In this document: piece after piece, positions 18,616 through 26,487 of the stretch | Position numbering within the stretch: the first letter of the stretch is position 1 | How the letters are laid out: each line of letters opens with the position of its first letter | NCBI GenBank assembly: GCA_030824495.1 | Contig: JAVBXP010000013.1 | Span: 1 to 64,000 of the forward strand | Direction: 5' to 3' | DNA length: 64,000 bases | Source: a bacterium | Lineage (GTDB): Bacteria > Pseudomonadota > Alphaproteobacteria > Caulobacterales > Caulobacteraceae | Notes under the pieces: generated by a model | What the model was told of the DNA's origin: nothing | Seen by the model: the letters and a program-made list of their open reading frames with translations, nothing else | Database searches by the model: none | Made by a program: the position numbers and the translations under genes

Positions 18616-19061
18616 GCGCTCTTGGCTTCGTCCGGCGCGGCGAGGGCGACGGGGGCTGGGCGCTGGAACTTCAGGCTCCGTCCCTGGAAGAAGGCCCCGG
18701 TCTCGACTGACAACTGCTCATGGGTGATGTCGCCGTCGACATAGGCGGTGCCGTAGAGGCGGACCTGCTTGGCGCTCAGCATTCCGATGATGCGTCCACG
18801 CACGTCGACGGTGTCGGCGTGGATCGCGCCTTCGATGTGGCCCGTCTCGCCGATCGTCAGGTGTCCGATTCGGACGTCGCCACGGATCACGCCATCGACG
18901 TGTAGGTCGCCTTCGCCGGCGACGCCGCCTTCAATGGTGATGTCTTCGCTGATCAGGGACGCGGGACGGGGCGTCTTGCGCGCCGGGTCGCTGGACTGTG
19001 CCGACAGGGACGCGTCGGACTTCACGGAAGCCTTTTCGGGCTTAGCCGTTTTGGAGAACAT
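18612..19061 (-). CDS. bacA: Bactofilin
   Basis: Bactofilins polymerise without nucleotide into filaments that recruit cell-wall enzymes, for example at the stalk in Caulobacter. The 149-residue protein has a flexible Ala/Ser/Lys-rich N-terminus (about 1-38). The central beta-helix (DUF583) follows, with regular turns such as GDLHVDGVIRGDVRIGHL, GHIEGAIHADTVDVRG and YGTAYVDGDITHEQLSVE. A short Pro/Ala tail ends the protein. Its start overlaps the 3' end of the M23 peptidase gene by 20 bp, so the two are probably translationally coupled. This pairing is conserved in several alphaproteobacteria. Confidence 0.93.
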   Translation of the reverse strand: MFSKTAKPEKASVKSDASLSAQSSDPARKTPRPASLISEDITIEGGVAGEGDLHVDGVIRGDVRIGHLTIGETGHIEGAIHADTVDVRGRIIGMLSAKQVRLYGTAYVDGDITHEQLSVETGAFFQGRSLKFQRPAPVALAAPDEAKSA

Positions 19062-20199
19062 AATCGCCAGCCTTTATGAACCGATTGGGGTTCTGGGCTC
19101 GACCGTTCACCCAGACCTCATAGTGCAGGTGAGGCCCAGTGGACCGTCCTGTCGAACCCATCGCGCCGATGCGCTGGCCCACCGCGATGCGCTGGCCGGG
19201 CTGCACGGCGATGCCGTTCAGGTGGGCGTAGCGCGTCTTGAAGCCGCGTCCGTGATCGACCTCGATGGTGTTGCCATAGCCCGAGCGGACGCCGGTGAAC
19301 GACACCACGCCGGGCGCGGTCGAATAGATCGGCGTGTTCGAAGCCCCGGCGAAATCGAGCCCGGAGTGGAAGGCGGGGCGCCGTGTGAAGGGATCGAAGC
19401 GCACGCCGAAGCTGCTGGTTTGCGGGGTGAGCGTGGTCGGCCGGGCGAAGGGCAGCTTGGTCGCTGCGTCGGCGAGCGAGCCGGCCTCGGAAAGATTCGT
19501 CGCGGCGTGCTGGATGCGCTCGGCGAAGCCCTCATCGACGTCCAGCACGGCGGCCAGGGCGCGCGGGTCCTTGGCTTCGATCAGCGGGCCGCCCAGCGAG
19601 CCGGACTTCGGCATGTAGGACGACGGCGTCAGGCCGGCGAGCCGGAAGGCCAGGCGCAGCCGGTCGGCGCGCGTCTTGGCGAAATCGTCGGCGGCGTCGA
19701 TCAGGCGTTCCTGGCCGGCGCGCACCATCTCGATGCGGCGCAGGGGGCTGGCGGTGGCCGGGGCGTTGGTCGCCTTTTCGATGGCCGGGGTCAGGGCGGC
19801 GGTCGCGCCGGGCTGGCCCTTGATCTCGGTCAGCAGCATCGCGAGCGCGGCATGGCGGCGCTCCACCGTGACCGCCAGGGCGTCCACGCCGCCTTCATTG
19901 GCGTTGAGTTGGGCCACAGCGCTGTTGAGGCGCGCCTCGCGGTCGGCCACCAGGCGCTCGGACTTGGCCTGCATACGGGCCAACTCTTGGTCGTGCCCTG
20001 ACAGGGCCATGGCGTTGACCATCATCGCCGCGGTGCTGACCCCCATCCAGAGCGCGCCAGCGGCGACGCCGCCGGCGATCATCATCTGACGGCCGGACGT
20101 GAGGACGAACGAGCGCATTTCTCCGCCGGAACGGACGTAGAGATGCCTCTCAGGGAATAGCTCTTCGAGCGATCGGCGGAGGCGCGCAAAGCGTGTCAT
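19042..20199 (-). CDS. Membrane-anchored M23 peptidase, bactofilin partner
   Basis: Probable peptidoglycan endopeptidase or a scaffold of that family. The 385-residue protein has a short basic cytoplasmic head with ELFPERHLYVRSGGEMR, one membrane helix (about 41-63), a periplasmic coiled-coil region (about 70-200) and a C-terminal LytM domain. Of the zinc ligands, HSGLDF and the later GPHLHYEVW (HxH) are visible. The cytoplasmic head resembles the segment reported to bind bactofilin in related LmdC-type proteins; that link is recalled, not tested. The ATG at 20199 is preferred because upstream codons look non-coding. It overlaps bacA. Confidence 0.9.
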   Translation of the reverse strand: MTRFARLRRSLEELFPERHLYVRSGGEMRSFVLTSGRQMMIAGGVAAGALWMGVSTAAMMVNAMALSGHDQELARMQAKSERLVADREARLNSAVAQLNANEGGVDALAVTVERRHAALAMLLTEIKGQPGATAALTPAIEKATNAPATASPLRRIEMVRAGQERLIDAADDFAKTRADRLRLAFRLAGLTPSSYMPKSGSLGGPLIEAKDPRALAAVLDVDEGFAERIQHAATNLSEAGSLADAATKLPFARPTTLTPQTSSFGVRFDPFTRRPAFHSGLDFAGASNTPIYSTAPGVVSFTGVRSGYGNTIEVDHGRGFKTRYAHLNGIAVQPGQRIAVGQRIGAMGSTGRSTGPHLHYEVWVNGRAQNPNRFIKAGDYVLQNG

Positions 20200-20487
20200 G
20201 CTCACCGTATCGATTACGGAACCAGGGTGCCGCGGATATGCAATGAGTTTTGGATAACGCGCAAGGCCAATCGCCCTGCAACGTGTGCGAGCGGGTGCGC
20301 TCCAAGTATCCAGATGTTTGGTTAACGAGACCTGAGCGTAACCGCTAGATACGGCGTCGCTTGGGCCTCGCGCCAATCACAGATCGCAACATGTCGCGAC
20401 AAATCTACAACAGGAGCGCGTAGCGGCCGGTTCCGTCACGACGTCGTATTCGCCACTTCTGCGACGACCCGCCGCAGGCTCCAACGC
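20200..20487 (-). other. Region upstream of the M23-bactofilin operon
   Basis: About 290 bp with no credible gene. It should hold the promoter of the M23-bacA operon and the 3' end of the leftward bcp transcript. A GTTAAC-containing half-site (TTAACC) is present on the leftward strand, but no second TTAA lies at the CtrA spacing, so I do not call a CtrA box. Confidence 0.35.
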
Positions 20488-20958
20488 TTAAGCTTGTAAG
20501 GCTTGAGCGGCTTTCAACACCTCGGCCGCGTGGCCAGGGACCTTCACTTTTCGCCAGATCCGCGCCAGCTTGCCCTCGGCGTCGATCAGGTAGGTGGAGC
20601 GTTCGATGCCCATGTACTTGCGGCCGTACATGTTCTTCTCGACCCAGGCGCCGTAGCGCTCGATCATCGCGCCTTCGGGGTCCGAAGCCAGCGGGACCGC
20701 AAGGTCGTACTTGGCTGTAAACTTCGCGTGACTGGCGACACTGTCCTTGGAAACGCCGAGCAGGGCGACGCCCGCCTTCGCGAACTCGGCGGCCAGTGCG
20801 GTGAATTCCTGGGCCTCCTTGGTGCATCCGGCCGTGTCGTCCTTCGGGTAGAAGTAGACGACCAGCGCCTTGCCCTTGAAGTCGGCGAGCGTCACCGCGC
20901 CGTTGGCGCCGGCCAGTTCGAAGTCTGGCGCGGGCGCGCCAGGAGCTAGTTCGGACAT
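20488..20958 (-). CDS. bcp: Thioredoxin-dependent peroxiredoxin, Bcp/PrxQ family
   Basis: Reduces hydroperoxides with electrons from thioredoxin. The 156-residue product has the peroxidatic motif PKDDTAGC (P-x3-T-x2-C) near residue 45, and an R contact in the late GIERSTYLIDAEGK block. It has only this one cysteine: the resolving Cys five residues later in E. coli Bcp is Gln here, so it probably works as a 1-Cys enzyme. The ATG at 20958 is chosen because upstream codons are palindromic repeat sequence. Confidence 0.92.
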   Translation of the reverse strand: MSELAPGAPAPDFELAGANGAVTLADFKGKALVVYFYPKDDTAGCTKEAQEFTALAAEFAKAGVALLGVSKDSVASHAKFTAKYDLAVPLASDPEGAMIERYGAWVEKNMYGRKYMGIERSTYLIDAEGKLARIWRKVKVPGHAAEVLKAAQALQA

Positions 20959-20993
20959 TGGTGTGACTTCCAAGTGTTGAACCCGACAAAGCT

Positions 20994-21095
20994 CGTCATC
21001 ACCGGGCTTGTCCCGGTGATCCATAGACACGAGGCGGCGGAGGCTATCTCGAATATCGGTGTTTATGGATGGCCGGGACGAGCCCGGCCATGACG
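20994..21095. repeat. Pair of inverted REP-like palindromes
   Basis: Unit 1 is a hairpin, ATCACCGGG (20998-21006) with CCCGGTGAT (21012-21020). Unit 2 is ATGGCCGGG (21069-21077) with CCCGGCCAT (21083-21091). Read on opposite strands the units are nearly the same sequence, flanked by CATAGACAC and GTGTTTATG, so they form an inverted pair separated by about 40 bp. They lie between tyrS and bcp, both leftward. This looks like a dispersed alphaproteobacterial palindrome, possibly used as a terminator or RNA-stability element. Confidence 0.75.
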
Positions 21096-21109
21096 ATAGT
21101 GGAAGGCGG

Positions 21110-22441
21110 TCAGACGGGCTTCACCAGAACGATCTTCTTTTTGCCAGCCGCCAGCTTCACGACGCCGTCGACCAGATCGGCCGAAGTGATCGTGCGATTG
21201 GCGTCGGCTTCGGCCGCGTCGTTGACCCGAAGGCCGCCGCCTTGCGCCAGGCGCCGGGCCTCGCCGCGCGAAGCGGCCAAGCCGGCGTCGGTGGCCAGGG
21301 CGGCCAGGACGACGCCCGCCTCCAGGTCGGCGGCGGGGATCTCGAAGGTCGGCATGTCGCCGGAGACGCTGCCGACTTCAAAAGCGACGCGTGCGGCTTC
21401 GGCGGCGGCGTGCGCCGCTTCCTCGCCGTGCAGCATCCGCGTGGCCTCGTTGGCCAGCACCTTCTTGGCCTCGTTTATGTCGGCGCCCTGCATGGCTTCG
21501 TACCGGGCGATGTCCTCCATCGACAGGTCGGTGAACAGCTTCATGAAGCGGCCGACATCGGCGTCTTCGGTGTTCCGCCAGAACTGCCAGTAGTCGTAGG
21601 GGCTGCGCATGTCGGCGTTCAGCCAGACGGCGCCGCCCACCGTCTTGCCCATCTTCTGGCCGGAGGCCGTGGAGAGCAGGGGCGTGGTGAGGCCGAACGA
21701 CGGCTTCTGATCGACGCGGCGGATCAGCTCCACGCCGTTGATGATGTTCCCCCACTGGTCTGAGCCGCCCATCTGCAGGACGCAGCCGTGAGTACGCTCC
21801 AACTCCAGGAAGTCCGTGGCCTGCATCAGCATGTAGTTGAATTCGAGGAACGTCATCGGCTGCTCGCGCTCGAGCCGCAGCTTGACGCTGTCGAAGGTCA
21901 GCATCCGGTTGATGGTGAAGTGCACGCCGTAGTCGCGCAGGAACTGGACGTAGCCGAGCTTGTCGAGCCAGTCGGCGTTGTCGACCATCACCGCGTCGGT
22001 GGGGCCGTCGCCGAACGTCAGGAAGCGCGCGAAGCTGACCTTCATGCTGTCGATATTGGCCTTGATCTGCTCGTCGGTGAGCAGGGGGCGCTGGGTGTCC
22101 TTGAAGGTCGGGTCGCCAACCTTGGTGGTTCCGCCGCCCATCAGCACGATCGGCTTGTGGCCCGCCTGCTGCAGCCGCCGAAGCATCATGATCTGGATCA
22201 TGTGGCCGACGTGCAGGCTGGAGGCGGTGGCGTCGAAGCCGATGTAGGCCGCGATCGGCCCCTTGCCGGCGGCTTCATCCAGTTCCACCGGGTGGGTGAT
22301 CTGATGAATGTATCCGCGCTCCTGCATGGTTTGCAGGAACTGCGACTTGAACGGCTGATCGGCGGACATGGGGCGGTCTTCTGAAGGCTGGGATTCTGCA
22401 GGGCGCTGTAACACGCCGCTATCGGGATTTTCGAGGGACAT
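21110..22441 (-). CDS. tyrS: Tyrosyl-tRNA synthetase
   Basis: Charges tRNA-Tyr. Class I signatures are present: HVGH (HIGH motif) in [15 protein letters not shown] (KMSKS) after LSTASGQ, and the tyrosine-pocket block [11 protein letters not shown]-terminal S4-like RNA-binding domain follows ([19 protein letters not shown]). At 443 residues it is about 20 longer than E. coli TyrRS because of a low-complexity N-terminus. The ATG at 22441 has AGGAG 8 nt upstream. An internal ATG at 22369 would give a 419-residue enzyme starting MSADQ but lacks a clear ribosome binding site. Divergent from anmK. Confidence 0.96.
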   Translation of the reverse strand: MSLENPDSGVLQRPAESQPSEDRPMSADQPFKSQFLQTMQERGYIHQITHPVELDEAAGKGPIAAYIGFDATASSLHVGHMIQIMMLRRLQQAGHKPIVLMGGGTTKVGDPTFKDTQRPLLTDEQIKANIDSMKVSFARFLTFGDGPTDAVMVDNADWLDKLGYVQFLRDYGVHFTINRMLTFDSVKLRLEREQPMTFLEFNYMLMQATDFLELERTHGCVLQMGGSDQWGNIINGVELIRRVDQKPSFGLTTPLLSTASGQKMGKTVGGAVWLNADMRSPYDYWQFWRNTEDADVGRFMKLFTDLSMEDIARYEAMQGADINEAKKVLANEATRMLHGEEAAHAAAEAARVAFEVGSVSGDMPTFEIPAADLEAGVVLAALATDAGLAASRGEARRLAQGGGLRVNDAAEADANRTITSADLVDGVVKLAAGKKKIVLVKPV

Positions 22442-22630
22442 CTGACAGGCTCCTGATCGGCGAGAGGCCGGAAACCGTCAATTTGCGTGAGATGCGGCGC
22501 CGACCTGTAAGGGGTGGCGCAAGGGATCGTCCGCGCCTGCTCTAGGGCAGGCGGTAATAGCGGCCGGCGATGGTGACGCGGGTGATCATGGCGACTAGCT
22601 ACGGCGCGCACGTCGTGGCAGTCAAGCTCC

Positions 22631-23743
22631 ATGCGAGTTCTCGGGTTCATGACCGGCACCTCCCTCGACGCCTGCGACATGGCGATCCTGGAGACGGACG
22701 GCGAAACGATTTCGGCTTTTGGCCCCGCTGGCGACCGCAAGCTAACGGAGGCTGTTCGCGACATCGCCCTGGCCGCCACCCGTGAGGCGCTGCAGTGGAC
22801 GCGCGGGACGCCGGAGCCCGCCATCTTCGAGGAAGCCGCGCTGGCCGTCGCGCGGGAGCATTTCGAGGCGGCTGAAGGTTTCCTCGCCGAGCACGGGCTG
22901 AGCTGGGGCCAGATCGACTTGATCGGCATGCACGGTCAGACCGTGCTGCACGAGCGGCCGCAGGAGGGCCTCCTCGGGCGCACGGTGCAACTGGGCGACG
23001 CCCAGTGGCTGGCGAACGCCACTGGCGTCCCGGTCGCCTATGACTTCCGGACCGCCGACGTGGCGGCGGGCGGGGAGGGCGCGCCGCTCGCCCCGATCTA
23101 CCATCTGGCCCGGGCCAGGGCTTCGGGCCTGGACGCGCCGCTGGCGGTCCTGAACGTCGGCGGCGTGGCCAACGTCACCTTCTGGGCGGGCGGAGACGAG
23201 ATCGCCGCCTTCGACACCGGTCCCGGCAACGGGATGATCGACCTGCTGATCCAGGCTCGGGGAGCCGGCCGCTATGACGCCGGTGGTCACTACGCCAGCG
23301 TCGGACAGGTGGACGAAGGCGTCCTGCGCGGCCTGCTCGGCCATCCCTACTTCCAGGCGCCGCCGCCCAAGTCGCTGGACCGCTACGACTTCTCGCTGGA
23401 TTCGCTGGAGCACCTTAAGCTCGAGGACGCCGCTGCGACGCTGGTGGCCTTCACTGCCGAGGCCCTGAAGCTAGGCTTCGACATGATGGGCGGGGCGCCG
23501 AGCGAATTGGTGGTCTGCGGCGGCGGCCGACATAATCCAGAGATCATGAAGGCCTTCGCCGAGCGGCTGAGCGTTCCGGTGCAGACCGCCGAGGACCACG
23601 GCTGGCGCGGTGACGCCATCGAGGCAGAGGCCTTCGCCTATCTGGCGGCGCGCACGGTTCGAGGCCTGCCGATTTCATTTCCCAAGACCACGGGCGTCCC
23701 GGCGCCCATGACGGGCGGGCGTATCGCCCGTCCGGCCAATTAG
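22631..23743 (+). CDS. anmK: Anhydro-N-acetylmuramic acid kinase
   Basis: Phosphorylates and opens 1,6-anhydroMurNAc, returning cell-wall turnover products to MurNAc-6-phosphate. The 370-residue product has FMTGTSLDACDMA (N-terminal phosphate loop of the ASKHA fold), IGMHGQTVLHE, FDTGPGNGMIDLL and VVCGGGRHNPEIM, all typical blocks. The upstream 190 bp shared with tyrS contains a 7-bp stem hairpin (22534-22553). It is followed 13 bp later by an M20 hydrolase. Confidence 0.95.
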   Translation: MRVLGFMTGTSLDACDMAILETDGETISAFGPAGDRKLTEAVRDIALAATREALQWTRGTPEPAIFEEAALAVAREHFEAAEGFLAEHGLSWGQIDLIGMHGQTVLHERPQEGLLGRTVQLGDAQWLANATGVPVAYDFRTADVAAGGEGAPLAPIYHLARARASGLDAPLAVLNVGGVANVTFWAGGDEIAAFDTGPGNGMIDLLIQARGAGRYDAGGHYASVGQVDEGVLRGLLGHPYFQAPPPKSLDRYDFSLDSLEHLKLEDAAATLVAFTAEALKLGFDMMGGAPSELVVCGGGRHNPEIMKAFAERLSVPVQTAEDHGWRGDAIEAEAFAYLAARTVRGLPISFPKTTGVPAPMTGGRIARPAN

Positions 23744-23756
23744 ATCAGGAGCAAGT

Positions 23757-25070
23757 ATGTCCAAGGCGGTTTGGTTCGCGGGTGTGGCCGCGGCGATGGT
23801 GATGGCAGGTTCGGCTCAGGCGCAGGACGCGCAGCCCCAGGTTCCGGCCGCCAAGCCCTATGACGCCGCAGTGTTCGCCAAGGCCAAGGCGCTGCAGCCC
23901 AAGGTCATCGCCTGGCGCCGCGATCTGCATGAGCATCCCGAGCTCAGCAACAGCGAGGTCCGCACCGCCAAGGTGGTCGCCGACCATCTGCGGAGCCTGG
24001 GCATGGAAGTGCGCACCGGCGTCGGCAAGACCGGCGTCGTCGGCATCCTGAAGGGCGGCAAGCCCGGCAAGGTCGTCGCCCTGCGCGCCGACATGGATGC
24101 CCTGCCGGTCGCCGAACAGACCGGCCTGCCGTTCGCCTCGAAAGTGACCGCGCAATACAACGGCCAGACCGTGCCGGTGATGCACGCGTGCGGCCACGAC
24201 AGCCACGTCGCCATCCTGATGGGCACGGCGGAAATCCTGGCCGGCATGAAGGACCAGATCGAGGGCACGGTCGTCTTCATCTTCCAGCCCGCCGAGGAAG
24301 GCGCGCCGATGGGCGAGGAGGGCGGCGCCCCGCTGATGGTCAAGGAAGGCGTGCTGAAGAACCCCAAGGTCGATGCGATCTTTGGTCTGCACGCCTTCCC
24401 CGGCCCTGTCGGCGCCCTGGTCTGGCGTCCCGGCCCGATGATGGCCGCTTCGGACCGCTACGAGATCCAACTCAAGGGCCGCCAGGCGCACGGTTCGACC
24501 CCCTGGGTCGGGATCGACATGTCCTCGCTGACCGCCGACATCGTCACCGCCTTCAACCAGATCGCCGCGCGCCAGGTGAATGTCTCCAAGACGCCGACCG
24601 TCCTGACCGTCGCCACCCTGCACGGCGGGCTGCGCTACAACATCATCCCTGAAGACCTGACCATGACCGGCACGCTCCGGACCTTCGATCCGGGCATGCG
24701 CACCGACGTTATCGCCCGCGCCGAAAAGGCCGTGACCTCGATCTCCGAGCGCTATGGCGCGACGGCGAAGTTCAATTGGGGCACGCCGAACCCGGTCACC
24801 GACAACAATCGCGACCTGACCGCCCAGATGAAGCCGACCCTGGCTCGCGCCGCCCAAGGCCAGGTCAAGGACGACATCGACTTTATCATGGGGGCGGAGG
24901 ACTTCTCCTACTTCCAGAAGGAGGTGCCGGGCTTCTTCTACCATCTGGGCGTCGGCAACCCGAAGGGCGCCAATCACTCGCCGTTCTTCGACGTCGACGA
25001 GCGCGCGATGGAGACCGGCGTGCGGGCCCAGGCGCTCATGGCGCTGGATTATCTGAAAAGTGGGGGGTGA
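23757..25070 (+). CDS. Secreted M20 amidohydrolase
   Basis: A 437-residue metal-dependent amidohydrolase of the M20/HipO type. These hydrolyse N-acyl amino acids or dipeptides. A signal peptide ends at GSAQAQDA, so it acts in the periplasm. The metal-ligand blocks are WRRDLHEHPELS, RADMDALP, MHACGHDSHV, FQPAEEGAP and a late MGAEDFSYF. The dimerisation insert is present (KGRQAHGSTPW). AGGAGC precedes the ATG. It could serve amino-acid salvage together with the recycling gene anmK, 13 bp upstream; that is inference. Confidence 0.9.
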   Translation: MSKAVWFAGVAAAMVMAGSAQAQDAQPQVPAAKPYDAAVFAKAKALQPKVIAWRRDLHEHPELSNSEVRTAKVVADHLRSLGMEVRTGVGKTGVVGILKGGKPGKVVALRADMDALPVAEQTGLPFASKVTAQYNGQTVPVMHACGHDSHVAILMGTAEILAGMKDQIEGTVVFIFQPAEEGAPMGEEGGAPLMVKEGVLKNPKVDAIFGLHAFPGPVGALVWRPGPMMAASDRYEIQLKGRQAHGSTPWVGIDMSSLTADIVTAFNQIAARQVNVSKTPTVLTVATLHGGLRYNIIPEDLTMTGTLRTFDPGMRTDVIARAEKAVTSISERYGATAKFNWGTPNPVTDNNRDLTAQMKPTLARAAQGQVKDDIDFIMGAEDFSYFQKEVPGFFYHLGVGNPKGANHSPFFDVDERAMETGVRAQALMALDYLKSGG

Positions 25071-25079
25071 CGGCGGAGC

Positions 25080-25210
25080 AGATCCTCCCCCACTGGGGGA
25101 GGTGGCGCTCGGAGTGAAGCGACGAGTGACGGAGGGGGCCTTGCGGCCCTACGTCAAAGTCCCCCTCAGTCAGCCATTAGGCTGACAGCTCCCCCAGAGG
25201 GGGAGCATCG
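25080..25210. repeat. Composite palindromic intergenic repeat (CCTCCCCC/GGGGGAGG type)
   Basis: Fills nearly all of the gap between two convergent genes. Inverted repeats in order are CCTCCCCCA/TGGGGGAGG (25084-25102), GTCAGC/GCTGAC (25169-25186) and GCTCCCCC/GGGGGAGC (25188-25206). The two ends are themselves nearly inverted copies. Similar mosaics are common in Caulobacter-like genomes. It may serve as a bidirectional terminator for the two genes that converge on it. Confidence 0.7.
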
Positions 25211-25221
25211 GTTTGAGAAGC

Positions 25222-25872
25222 TCAGATCGGGTCGGCTTCGATCCGCTTGTCGAGATAGCTGCCGACGCGGCGTTCGACTTCCGGCAGGTGCTCAGCCCAG
25301 AAGTGCGTGGCGCCGTCGACGACCTCGTGGTCGATGACGATGCCCTTCTGGGTCCGCAGCTTGGAAACCACGCGCTCGACCTCGACGGGCGGAACCACGG
25401 TGTCGGCGCCGCCGTGCAGGATCAGGCCAGAGGCCGGGCAGGGCGCCAGGAAGCTGAAGTCGTACATGTTGGTCGGCGGCGAAACCGAGATGAAGCCGTC
25501 CGTCTCAGGGCGGCGCATCAGAAGCTGCATGCCGATCCAGGCGCCGAACGAATAACCGGCGACCCAGCATTGCGAGGCGGCGGGGTTGTTGGTCTGCAGC
25601 CAATCGAGCGCTGTGGCGGCGTCGGCCAGTTCGCCGATACCGGAATCGAACTCGCCTTGGCTGCGTCCGACGCCGCGGAAATTGAACCGCAGGGTCGAGA
25701 AGCCACGCTTCATGAACAGGTGGAAGAGTTGCACCGCCACCGGGTGGTTCATCTGCCCGCCGGCCTTCGGGTGCGGATGCAGGATCAGCGCGATGGGCGC
25801 CGTCTCGCTCTTGCCCGGGGTGTAACGGCCTTCAATCCGCCCGGCCGCACCGGTCAGAACCACTTCTGGCAT
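25222..25872 (-). CDS. Alpha/beta hydrolase, CocE/NonD-type serine hydrolase
   Basis: The 216-residue cytoplasmic hydrolase has the oxyanion strand ILHPHPKAGGQMNHPV, FNFRGVGRSQGEFD, the nucleophile elbow GYSFG (Ser) and the late LHGGADTVVPPVEVERV (Asp) and DGATHFW (His), so a full catalytic triad is present. This small type is widespread in alphaproteobacteria and its natural ester or thioester substrate is unknown. The ATG at 25872 has AGAGGA upstream. The frame runs back past iscR's start, but that part is antisense sequence. Confidence 0.85.
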   Translation of the reverse strand: MPEVVLTGAAGRIEGRYTPGKSETAPIALILHPHPKAGGQMNHPVAVQLFHLFMKRGFSTLRFNFRGVGRSQGEFDSGIGELADAATALDWLQTNNPAASQCWVAGYSFGAWIGMQLLMRRPETDGFISVSPPTNMYDFSFLAPCPASGLILHGGADTVVPPVEVERVVSKLRTQKGIVIDHEVVDGATHFWAEHLPEVERRVGSYLDKRIEADPI

Positions 25873-25901
25873 GCTATTCCTCTCAGCAGGCGTAGCGTCT
25901 A

Positions 25902-25934
25902 ATACTTGACTAACGCGCTTGGTCTTCCTAGATC
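25902..25934 (+). promoter_or_regulatory. Candidate iscR-suf promoter with overlapping IscR-like half-site
   Basis: TTGACTA (25906-25912), a 14-bp spacer, then CCTAGATC (25927-25934) fits the Caulobacter sigma-73 pattern well (CTANAWC perfect). ATACTTGACTAA (25902-25913) matches the left half of the type 1 IscR box ATASYYGACTRWW; the right half is poor. IscR bound here would cover the -35 element, giving feedback by iron-sulfur status. A GCCCCG/CGGGGC hairpin (25962-25980) lies in the leader. Confidence 0.5.
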
Positions 25935-26040
25935 GCGACCGTCGGCCAGTTCCGGCGACAAGCCCCGTGCAAGCCGGGGCCTGTAACATACGGGCTGTGC
26001 CAAAAGCTCGAAAAAAAGCACTGAGGTTATACGGAGCGAG

Positions 26041-26487
26041 ATGCGCCTTTCGACCAAGGGACGATATGCGGTGATGGCCATGGCCGATCTCGCGCGCCGT
26101 CAGGCCGCGCTGGCCGAGGGCGATCGCGCCGTGACCCTGGCTGAAATCGCCGCCCGCCAACAGATTTCGCTCTCCTATCTCGAACAGCTTTTCGCCCGCT
26201 TGCGCCGTCGCGGCCTGGTCAAAAGCCTGCGTGGCCCCGGTGGCGGCTACCGGCTGGCCCGGGAGGCCGAACACACCAACATCGCCGACATCGTGATGGC
26301 CGTGGACGAACCCCTGCGCGCCACCCGCTGCGGCAAGAGCAAGGGCTGCATGCTCAAGGGCGAGCGCTGCATGACCCATGATCTCTGGGAAGAGATGGGC
26401 CGCCAGCTCGAGACCTATCTCGCCTCGGTGTCGCTCGAGGACCTGGTCAGCGGACGTTTGTCCGACCGGGAGTCGAGGGCCGCATGA
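26041..26487 (+). CDS. iscR: Rrf2-family iron-sulfur regulator IscR
   Basis: The 148-residue winged-helix regulator opens with MRLSTKGRYAVMAMADLA, has the DNA-reading helix ISLSYLEQLFARLRRRGLV and the glycine wing LRGPGGGYRLAR. It also has a three-cysteine cluster site, C-x5-C-x6-C followed by MTH, which fits the [2Fe-2S]-binding IscR group. As first gene of the suf operon it most likely represses the operon when clusters are plentiful. Its 3' end overlaps the desulfurase start by 4 bp. Confidence 0.92.
   Translation: MRLSTKGRYAVMAMADLARRQAALAEGDRAVTLAEIAARQQISLSYLEQLFARLRRRGLVKSLRGPGGGYRLAREAEHTNIADIVMAVDEPLRATRCGKSKGCMLKGERCMTHDLWEEMGRQLETYLASVSLEDLVSGRLSDRESRAA

Noticed and set aside
20200..20400. 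CtrA-binding site upstream of the M23 gene
   Set aside because: Only one TTAA half-site; the second at 7-bp spacing is missing.
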